In this document: positions 45,160-53,496 of the stretch, one piece after another
Position numbering within the stretch: the first letter of the stretch is position 1
How the letters are laid out: each line of letters opens with the position of its first letter
DNA from: Kingdonia uniflora
Lineage: Eukaryota > Streptophyta > Magnoliopsida > Ranunculales > Circaeasteraceae
Assembly (NCBI GenBank): GCA_014058105.1
Contig: JACGCM010001161.1
Span: 1,240,001 to 1,304,000, forward strand
Direction: 5' to 3'
DNA length: 64,000 nucleotides
The notes under the pieces: generated by a model
Databases searched by the model: none
What the model was told of the DNA's origin: nothing
The model's input: the letters and a program-made list of their open reading frames with translations, nothing else
Program-made: the position numbers and the translations under genes

Positions 45160-45803
45160 CTCAGGCTATGAGTATCTCAAATTCTCCTATGCAGACTTAG
45201 TTGAGAAGATTATCTTCTTGTTTGGCTTCCAAATAATCATATCATCATGATTTATATCACGGGGGTCAACATCATTACCAATCAAGTCTTTGCAATCACA
45301 AAGTTAGTCTTTTTCTTTGCAAATCCCTCCGTTCATGAGTAACCCTGCTACTTTCATGGCTACTTTCCATAGAGGATAATAGTTTCAATTCTCTCTTGCT
45401 ATCAAATTCTTACAACGTATATTTCCTTATGAGTATTAAGAATTTGGAGACAACTTGGTTTACTGGGTGTTTTTTAACGGATTTTTTTTTACTGATTTGC
45501 TATTACTTAAGACTCGCTATTTCTGCTGATTAGGAAGCCTAAACTTTATTTTTCAATACTTGTATCAAATGGTTCGAAATTGCGCATTGAATCACAAAAA
45601 TATTCAGGTATACCATCTTGACCTTTAAACGTCACTGGAAACGTCATAAAAGATGAGCACAATGAAAATAAACTTAGAATTAATGAATGTGCGCAAGCTT
45701 AAGCCAAGAAAAGAAACAACAAGCACCAGTAAGAGCAAAAAATTCTATATTAAACAGAGAGCATTTTTACTTACACGGTGCTCGAACTCTAATCTTCAGT
45801 CTC
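45160..45803. other. Duplicated spacer 3' of F-box gene
   Basis: 45290-45460 matches 49075-49235, and 45480-45803 matches 50030-50356, so the F-box gene and its flank were duplicated as a block. The second copy carries a hAT-like insertion not present here. A donor-like GTAAGT lies next to the end of each F-box ORF, suggesting a 3' UTR intron. Confidence 0.65.
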
Positions 45804-46937
45804 CTAAGCAGTTGGCTCAATCCAAGTCATGTTGCAGAATGTCTCGTTACATATCGGTGTCATACGACAATCTTTTGTGGTTATTGCCTTGTAAGTACAA
45901 TAATCGTAATACGTTCTATGAGACTTGAAGGAGTAGTACTTTGGCTTGTCCCTAAAAAAAGTATAAACTCGTTTTTTCATTCCACTCTTTGGTGCTGAAT
46001 CTGAAGCCAATGCAGTTGATTGACTAATAAACATTACTAGATCACCCAAGCCATCGAACTGGACCCAACTCATCTCTGTGCGATCAAGCTTTACAGTTCT
46101 TTCATGATTATTGTATGGAACCAATAGGAGCTCCCCACCATACTCTACCAACCTTCTATCACAAACATTATATTCCTCAGATAAAGTGGATGGTATTTCA
46201 CGCACAGTCCATGTTTGTAGAGCTACATTAAAAATACCTAGGCTCCCATTATAATTGTTAATACAGTAAAACAACCCATCCATGTAGACTCCAATATTAC
46301 TATCGAGAAATAAGCGACCACTACTGAAACTTCTTGGAATCCAACTTTTTTCCCCAGGACGGCACGTTTTAATCAAAATACTACCATTTTTAAGGCTACG
46401 CAACTTGATAAAGATAATACAATCGGGTGAAGATGGAGGAGAGGAGAACATAGAGGTGGTGGTACAAAAATCTTTTCTAGTGTGATCACATGGAGGAAAC
46501 TGGATCATTTCATTAGTAAAAGGAGAGTAGAGGACGAATGATGTAGTTGAAATGTTTTCAAAAGATATTAGTAACCAACCTTCTTTTGATGTACAGATCA
46601 CTGCACCTGAATAGGGAAAATCTTTCAAACACGTATTATCAATGATGAGAGTTTTCTTGTAAACAGGGTCATAAAGTTTACATGAACCGAAGGATCTCTC
46701 GTGCCAGATAAGAAGCCACGGGATTTGTTTTGCCGGTTTCACTCGACGTATTGATCTCCACCTCTTACAGACCGAACGAAAACATACTTGATCAGTAAAC
46801 AAGAGCTTCCCCATAATAACTTCCACGAGCTCTTCAGGAAGATCAGACCATGGCCTATTAGTCCGTGTTGAATTAAGTGATGTTGATATTTGTCTTTTAT
46901 TGCCATTTCGTTTCTTCCTCTTTTGCAATGTTACCAT
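45804..46937 (-). CDS. F-box protein (At1g57790-like), group B, intact, 377 aa
   Basis: Single ORF. A basic leader (QKRKKRNGNKRQ) precedes an F-box at about 30-63 (LPEELVEVIMGKL ... SVCKRWRSIRR) and a C-terminal domain with GWLLISFEN, FVLYSPFTNEMIQFPP, CIIFIKL, GVYMDGLFYCINN, LVEYGGELL, DRTEMSWVQF and NMTWIEPTA. The presumed function is an SCF substrate receptor with unknown target. It is the closest paralogue of 50357-51490; codons 86-243 are nucleotide-identical to that copy while the ends differ. A (GA)n tract at about 47092-47119 sits next to a GGTACTA donor, so a 5' UTR intron is likely. Confidence 0.87.
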   Translation of the reverse strand: MVTLQKRKKRNGNKRQISTSLNSTRTNRPWSDLPEELVEVIMGKLLFTDQVCFRSVCKRWRSIRRVKPAKQIPWLLIWHERSFGSCKLYDPVYKKTLIIDNTCLKDFPYSGAVICTSKEGWLLISFENISTTSFVLYSPFTNEMIQFPPCDHTRKDFCTTTSMFSSPPSSPDCIIFIKLRSLKNGSILIKTCRPGEKSWIPRSFSSGRLFLDSNIGVYMDGLFYCINNYNGSLGIFNVALQTWTVREIPSTLSEEYNVCDRRLVEYGGELLLVPYNNHERTVKLDRTEMSWVQFDGLGDLVMFISQSTALASDSAPKSGMKKRVYTFFRDKPKYYSFKSHRTYYDYCTYKAITTKDCRMTPICNETFCNMTWIEPTA

Positions 46938-47085
46938 TAGAGAGTCTGATCAAAATTAGGGTTTAACAAATTAATCACCCTAACATTGAATCGATATGAA
47001 ATAAAACTTAAACTTTGCAATTACAAACAAATTTAACATAATAATTGAGTTTCTGTCAACCCCTTTTTATGATCTTAAAACCCTA

Positions 47086-47091
<6 letters not shown>

Positions 47092-47119
<28 letters not shown>
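47092..47119. repeat. GA microsatellite upstream of F-box gene
   Basis: About 14 GA units, in the putative 5' UTR or promoter. Shorter GA tracts stand at the same place before the F-box genes at 33830 and 51490 and before the broken copy near 36790. Confidence 0.85.
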
Positions 47120-47122
<3 letters not shown>

Positions 47123-48540
47123 GTACCTTTGAATGAGTGATCCAAAACCCTAATTTGAGCCAAACCCACATAAACTTAAGAGAGAAGGTGAAATGAGAGT
47201 GTTTCACGAAGTGACTTTTTTTTTTTACTTAAAATGTCTAAATCTAACTGAATATATGAATGGGTGTGAAACCAATTGGAAATTTGATTAGACTATAAAT
47301 CAGCCAGTGGTTAGTAGTGTTTTTTTTTATCTTAGTTAGAGGATGTTGTCCGAATTGCCCCTACTATCTTTTTACAAATAAAATTATATTCCGTAGTACT
47401 ACATTTGGAGAACTTAAGAACATATAATTCATAAAGATCAACATAATAGACTGCATAAATTTTTATGTATAGATAATTAATTATGGGTAATCAACATAAA
47501 AGATTGTAAATAATTTATACATGGGAAATCAACTAATAACAATCACAAATGAATAACATAGAGTAGATTTTGACATAAAGGATAAACAAACAAAAGTGCA
47601 AGGAAGCTATATAATTTGAAGATTTAACAAACAATGAATTATGAGGTTGAAAGTTCATTGATGGTGAATCAAAGTAAAAATAATGAACTTGATTTAAAAA
47701 TAAAAGAATAAAAATAAGGTAACGAACTTGAAATAAAAAATTTCCACCAAAGGAGGAGGTGGAAGTAACTATAACTTCTTCTTTTTGGCTTTAGAGCTAA
47801 AGGGTAAAGGGTGAGAATATTTAGATTTTATTGAGGGAATTTGAGGGGAAACAAAGTGGGGGTGCTGGGCTAACTCCTTTTGTCACTAATAAGACAAAAC
47901 CACTAATTAGTGGCAAAAAATTAAACACCAAAACCCCTATCCACTTAGTGATTTTGCCAATAATGAGTGGTTTTGTCAAATTAGTGGCAAAAACATAGAC
48001 TTTATACGAAACAACTTAAAACACAACGTAATACTGATGTCGTTTTTGGTCATCTCTCTATCCAAAGTAGGCTTAGTAGGGTGATTATTATCCAAAAATT
48101 AATCCTCCGTCATATGATTAAACACCACAATTAGTAAAACCACATACAGTTAGTTGTTCTTAAGATGTCTTAGGTAGAATTGGCTGCCATAGATAGCGGT
48201 TGACAGTACTTCTTTACTGCAATGGTTGGAATGGGAATAAGTTGTTTTTCCTTTCAAAAACTGCATTGTTCGAAACTGGCAAAGGCACAAAAATCAGCAG
48301 AGGCTTTTAGAGTTTTCAAATGATAGACGAATTGGCAATTTTCAAATGTTGCCAGAATATTTGCCTTGTTTTAAAAACTAATCATCGACTTAAGTGCTCT
48401 CTAAAACGATTGAAAATGTCCAACTCTTTTAAATACATGATCATGATGTTTCTCCAAATTGGACTTCATATGCGCGTAACCATGAGAGAAATAATCAAAC
48501 ATCGAGATAATTACTGGAAAAAACAACCAGAAAACTAAGG
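47120..48540. other. Intergenic within F-box cluster
   Basis: No gene. 47860-48000 has repeated short inverted motifs around CACTAATTAGTGGCAAAA, which could be an old fold-back element, but I cannot define ends. 48240-48540 resembles 37030-37300. Confidence 0.45.
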
Positions 48541-49035
48541 TTTATACACTGACCCAAAGTAAAAAATGTTCCGTGACTATACCAGATGCAAGGAGCAATC
48601 AAACACACCTCTTTAGGTCCTGCAACAACACTCCAAATTTGTTGTGCAATATCAAAAGCTCCTACATTTCTGTCACGGCTCGAACAGTAAATGATGCCAT
48701 CAATGCGGATCACGTTTACGTCAGAACTTGATGAAAATCGCCATTCCTGAATAGTTGAAGACAATATTTTAAATTGAAGGTGAAAACGTTCTGAGGTTAA
48801 GGGTGGAAGAACAGTACTATACTACAAAAATAAAAATAAAAATAAACGCAAGCCTAAAGTAGATGCCTTTTTAGGTAGAGTATAATATATGCCTTTCAGG
48901 ACATAAAACTTGATCTTCTCATTGGAAACCAGATTGTAGAAAAAGAAAGTAGTTATCCACCTTGAAAAAATATTTACTAGAAGAATGAGATATTTGGTTA
49001 AGCCTTATGGTCATGTCACTGCCTGAGATTTTTAT
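48541..49035 (-). pseudogene. F-box pseudogene, middle and C-terminal fragments
   Basis: 48541-48764 reads RIDGIIYCSSRDRNVGAFDIAQQIWSVV and EVCLIAPCIW. 48890-48990 holds the SNEKIKFYVLKG region in broken frames. The N-terminal F-box is absent. Same subtype as 37375-38345 and 31754-32140. Confidence 0.68.
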
Positions 49036-49235
49036 TTTTTTGAGGAAACTTCTTCTTGTTATCCTTCTTATTGTATTCTCTTTGCAATCACAAAGTTAGT
49101 CCTTATCTTTGCAAATCCCCTGGTTCATGAGTAACACTGCTACTTATGACTACTTTCCATAGAAGAGCTAATAGTTTCAATTCTCTCTTGCCATAAAATT
49201 CTTACAACTTATGAGCACTAAGAACTTAGGGACAG

Positions 49236-50006
49236 CAGGGCCGGCCTTACCTTAAGGCCACTTAGGCCCCCGAAAAATAAAGGCCCCAAATTTTTTTCGA
49301 TACTATAAGGCCCATTGAAAAAAAAAATTGAATAAAATAAAAAGGTCTTTTAATCAACAAATAGCCTTAGGTTGAGTGGTTCAACCATTTTATTATATTT
49401 GGAGGTTGTAGGTTTATTCGCCGCCACAACACTATCTTAATTTTTGGAATATGATGCATCTTTGATTTTTTTTGGTTCTCCGCCACAACAATATCTTAAT
49501 TTTTGGAATATGATACATCTTTTGACTTTTTTTTGGTTGATTACACTTCTTCTAACACGGAAAATATTTATATGCTTCATAAGGAGACACTAAAAACTCA
49601 AAATCTTCATTCATTAATGAATATACACATGCGAACATTTTCCATTGAAATGATGGCTCGTAATCAGCCATCATTTACGGTATATAGAATTATATGTAAC
49701 TTTTTCAGTTTCTTAGCGGCTAAAGACTACAATGGTGTCTACTTATGTAATTTTACTGATTCAAATTCATCCTATTTTAGTAATCAAATTAATGAGGCAT
49801 TTTATTGACGGGTGTCTAAATTAGAGTGACATTTCCAAATTTGAGTAAAAAAACACATATTTACGAAAATTTAGAGATCCATATCGATTTTATTCTCGTG
49901 CATTACTATATATACGACATACAAAAATTAGGTACAAAATAATGCAATGAAGAAGCCTCTTTTTTGGAGTTCGCCTAAAGTCTCCAAAGGGCTAAGGACG
50001 GCCCTG
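49236..50006. mobile_element. Non-autonomous hAT-like DNA transposon, 771 bp
   Basis: Ends CAGGGCCGGCC and GGACGGCCCTG are imperfect inverted repeats. GGGACAG is duplicated on both sides (49229-49235 and 50007-50013). The paralogous block near 45455 lacks the insertion. CAGGG termini are typical of hAT elements (8-bp duplication expected; seven bases match exactly). An open frame of 101 codons (49503-49808) shows no transposase domain I recognise. About 60 bp are tandemly duplicated at about 49421-49540. Confidence 0.82.
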
Positions 50007-50356
50007 GGGACAGCTTGGTTTATCAAAAAAAAATCATGATTTTTTTTTTCTGACTTAGCTATTACTTAAGACTCAGCTTCGCTATTTTTGCTGATTAGGA
50101 AGCCTTAATTTTATTTTTTAATACTGAAATGGCTCGCAATTGCTGAATCACCAAAATATTCAGGTATACCATGTTTACCCTTAATCATCATTGGAAACAT
50201 CATAAAAGATGAGCACAATGAAAAGAGAATTTTTTTTTGAAGAAAATGCATAAGCTTAAGCCGAGAGAAGAAACAAGTACCACAAAGAACAACAAATTAT
50301 ATATTAAACAGAGAGCATTTTACTTACACAGCACCTGAACTTTGATCTTCAGTTTC

Positions 50357-51490
50357 CTAAGCAGTTGGCTCAATCCAAGTCATGTTGCAATGCTTATTGT
50401 CACACATTGGTCCCATACCACAATCTTTTGTGGTTATCGCCTTGTAAGTGCAATAATCATAGTACGTTGTATGAGACTTGAAGGAGAAGTACTTTGGCTT
50501 CTCATAAGAAAAAGTATAAACTCGATTTTTCATTCCTCTCTTTGGTGCTGAATCTGAAACCAATGCAGTTGATTGACTAATAAACATCACTCGATCACCT
50601 AAGGCATCGAACTGGACCCAACTCATCTGTGTGCGATCAAGCTTTACAGTTCTTTCAGGATTATGGTATGGAACCGATAGGAGCTCTCCACCATACTCTA
50701 CCAACCTTCTATGACAAATATTATACTTCTCGGATAAAGTGGATGGTATTTCATGCACAGACCATGTTTGTAGAGCTACATTAAAAATACCTAGGCTCCC
50801 ATTATAATTGTTAATACAGTAAAACAACCCATCCATGTAGACTCCAATATTACTATCGAGAAATAAGCGACCACTACTGAAACTTCTTGGAATCCAACTT
50901 TTTTCCCCAGGACGGCACGTTTTAATCAAAATACTACCATTTTTAAGGCTACGCAACTTGATAAAGATAATACAATCGGGTGAAGATGGAGGAGAGGAGA
51001 ACATAGAGGTGGTGGTACAAAAATCTTTTCTAGTGTGATCACATGGAGGAAACTGGATCATTTCATTAGTAAAAGGAGAGTAGAGGACGAATGATGTAGT
51101 TGAAATGTTTTCAAAAGATATTAGTAACCAACCTTCTTTTGATGTACAGATCACTGCACCTGAATAGGGAAAATCTTTCAAACACGTATTATCAATGATG
51201 AGAGTTTTCTTGTAAACAGGGTCATAAAGTTTACACGAAGCAAAGGACTTCTCATGCCAAATAAGTAGCCATGGTATTTGTTTTGCTGGTTTAACTCGGC
51301 GTAATGATCTCCACCTTTCACAGACGGAACGAAAGCATACTTGATCAGTAAACAAGAGCTTCCCCATAATAACTTCCATGAGCTCTTCGAGAAGATCAGA
51401 CCATGGTCTATTAGTCTGTGTTGAATTAAGCGATAGTGATAATTGTCTGTTATTGCCATTTCGTTTCTTCCTCTTTTGAAATGTTGCCAT
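50357..51490 (-). CDS. F-box protein (At1g57790-like), group B, intact, 377 aa, altered F-box core
   Basis: Same length and layout as the gene at 45804-46937: leader QKRKKRNGNNRQ, F-box at about 30-63, C-terminal domain ending NMTWIEPTA. The F-box differs at normally constant places: core DLLEELMEV instead of DLPEELVEV (Pro34 to Leu) and CERW instead of CKRW (Lys58 to Glu). The LP pair normally contacts SKP1, so SCF assembly could be weakened; this is inference. Codons 86-243 are identical in DNA to the sister gene. A stretch around codons 63-79 matches the gene at 32667-33830 instead. It may be active or an early pseudogene. Confidence 0.83.
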   Translation of the reverse strand: MATFQKRKKRNGNNRQLSLSLNSTQTNRPWSDLLEELMEVIMGKLLFTDQVCFRSVCERWRSLRRVKPAKQIPWLLIWHEKSFASCKLYDPVYKKTLIIDNTCLKDFPYSGAVICTSKEGWLLISFENISTTSFVLYSPFTNEMIQFPPCDHTRKDFCTTTSMFSSPPSSPDCIIFIKLRSLKNGSILIKTCRPGEKSWIPRSFSSGRLFLDSNIGVYMDGLFYCINNYNGSLGIFNVALQTWSVHEIPSTLSEKYNICHRRLVEYGGELLSVPYHNPERTVKLDRTQMSWVQFDALGDRVMFISQSTALVSDSAPKRGMKNRVYTFSYEKPKYFSFKSHTTYYDYCTYKAITTKDCGMGPMCDNKHCNMTWIEPTA

Positions 51491-51854
51491 TTGAGAGTCT
51501 GATCAAAATTAGGGTTTAACAAATTAATCAATACGAAATAAAACTCAAACTTTACAATTACAAACAAATTTAACATACTAATTGAGTTTCTGGCAACCCC
51601 TTTTCATGATCTTAAAACCCTAATAAAGAGAGCAGAGAGAGAGAGGTACCTTTGAGTGATCCAAAACCCTAATTTGAGCCAAAACCCACACAAATTTTAG
51701 AGTGTTTGGAGGAGAGAATTTTCCGGGAAATAGTTTTTCAAAAGTAGGAAAATGAATTTAACGTAAAAAAACAACAACTAAATACACGGAACCAGAATGC
51801 TATAAGCGTCGGTATTTACTAGTTACAATAATGAAGAGACTTAACTAGATTTTA
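51491..51854. other. F-box upstream region
   Basis: Alignable with the region upstream of 46937. It contains a short GA tract (about 51628-51645) followed by GGTACC, a possible donor on the minus strand for a 5' UTR intron. No ORF. Confidence 0.5.
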
Positions 51855-52693
51855 AATTGGGCACCTATAAATTTTTAATTTTTTTTACATAAGTTCAAAT
51901 TGGACTTCCAATTTGAATTTTTTGAAAATAAAATTAAGCGCCCAAGTCTTAAGTGCCTGATTTTAATTTTTGTTAAAAAAAACACAATTGGGCGCCCAAA
52001 CCTTATGTGGCGCATGTTTAAAAACATAACAGACGCCCAACACTTGGGCGCCCAATCTCGATGTTAAAAAACATGGTTGAGTCTTAGAATCCACGACTCA
52101 GAGCATCTTCTAAAGTGCATCACTACCTTAGAATCCAAGGTGCCACTTAGGATTTTTGTCATCCACCAGTGCCCTTACTGACTTGGATTTCACCCTCCAA
52201 AAACAAAGTTGGGTCTTGAATTCCAAGACTCAACCTTATTTTTTAATGTCGCAATTTGGCGCCCAAGTGTTGGGCGCCTATTCTATTTTTAAATAGGCGC
52301 CCAATTATTTGTTTTTACAAAAATTCAAATCGAGCGCCTAAGACTTAGGCGCCGAAATTTATTTTATTTCTTAAAATTCAAATCGGGCACAACTCAATTT
52401 GGACTTATGAACAAAATAAAATTTTTTATAGTAAATTATAAATAAAATAAAACAGGCATTTGGCTTGGGCGCCTGTTAAAAAATTAAAGTCAAGTGTTGT
52501 TGGAGGAAATAGAGCCTAACTTACTTGGATTTGGTTTCTTTTTCAACCAAGTCAATGAGGCACTTTAGGAGATGCTCTCAACCTTGTTTTTGGATGGTGA
52601 AATCCAAGCCAGTGAGACACTGTTGGATAACAAAAATCCTAGGTGGCACCTTGGATTCCAAGGTAGTGAGGCACTTTAGGAGATGTTCAACTA
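51855..52693. mobile_element. Nested fold-back/MITE-like inverted repeat with GGCGCC motifs
   Basis: 51860-52095 is the approximate reverse complement of 52205-52410 (shared GTTCAAATTGG, CGCCCAACACTTGGGCGCC, GGTTGAGTCTT). 52101-52200 is the approximate reverse complement of 52590-52688 (GAGCATCTYCTAAAGTGC ... GCACTTTAGGAGATG). GAGCATCTCC-type ends are common in plant MITEs. Many GGCGCC and TTGGGCGCCCAA palindromes add local hairpins. No coding capacity. The exact order of insertions is uncertain. Confidence 0.65.
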
Positions 52694-52760
52694 TGAGTGT
52701 TTATGATTAATTATTAAGAGTTATGGAGTCATTAATCAGTTATGAATCCCAGGGACATTG

Positions 52761-53102
52761 TTGCCTATAAATGACATTTTTGTAATGAGGGATGATGAGT
52801 TGATTTTTGATGAATGAAAAAAGTATTAAATTAGTTATCTCAAATACCCATTTGTGTTGATTGATTAGATTTATTATCAAACCTAAGAAGGTCGAGTTAA
52901 TTGTGCCAAATTCACCTTGCCTATAAATGAATTTTTTGTAATGAGAAATGATGAGTTGATTTTTGATGAATGAAAAAAATCTTAGACTAGTTATCTCAAA
53001 TACCTCTTTGTGTTGATTGATTATTAAATTTATCATCAAACCTAGGAAGGTCGAGTTAATTGTGCCAGATTCACCTTGTCTATAAATGACATTTTTGTAA
53101 TG
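52761..53102. repeat. Tandem repeat of 156-159 bp, about 2.2 copies
   Basis: Units start at 52761, 52917 and 53076 (partial), each opening with TTGCCTATAAATG or TTGTCTATAAATG and ending TGTGCCARATTCACC. Each unit therefore starts with a TATA-box-like CTATAAATG. The last one lies about 400 bp upstream of the bisphosphatase ATG. Confidence 0.88.
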
Positions 53103-53496
53103 AGATGTACTGAATACTTTATCCCTTCCTTGTACTCGGACCTATGTTTAACTTGGGAAAATAAGATAGCAATAGGTTTATGGAGGAACCTTGAACTCAA
53201 TTCAACTCAAGGTTGAGATAAAATAATTATAAGTTGATCTTTATTCATCACCTTCTTCACTATTTAAAGGTGTTGAGTTACAACTGATTACCAATAAAGT
53301 AGGACACTACTACTGAGTCGTAAAGACTAATTCACTCATAATTATTAGCCCTTAACTTTTAAAGCAGAAAGACTAATCAAAACATGACGGAGCCCACGTG
53401 TTTTTTTGTTGTCATATCTCTATCCAAACTACAACAACACACTCTTTTTATCAACAAAACAACAAAACTCAAAATCAGAAACCCCAGACCTGATAA

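Noticed and set aside
47860..48010. MITE with CACTAATTAGTGG inverted repeats
   Set aside because: Short motifs recur, but I could not define paired termini or a target duplication.
49503..49808. Transposase gene in the hAT-like element
   Set aside because: 101 codons without the hAT dimerisation domain or a zinc finger; too short for a transposase.
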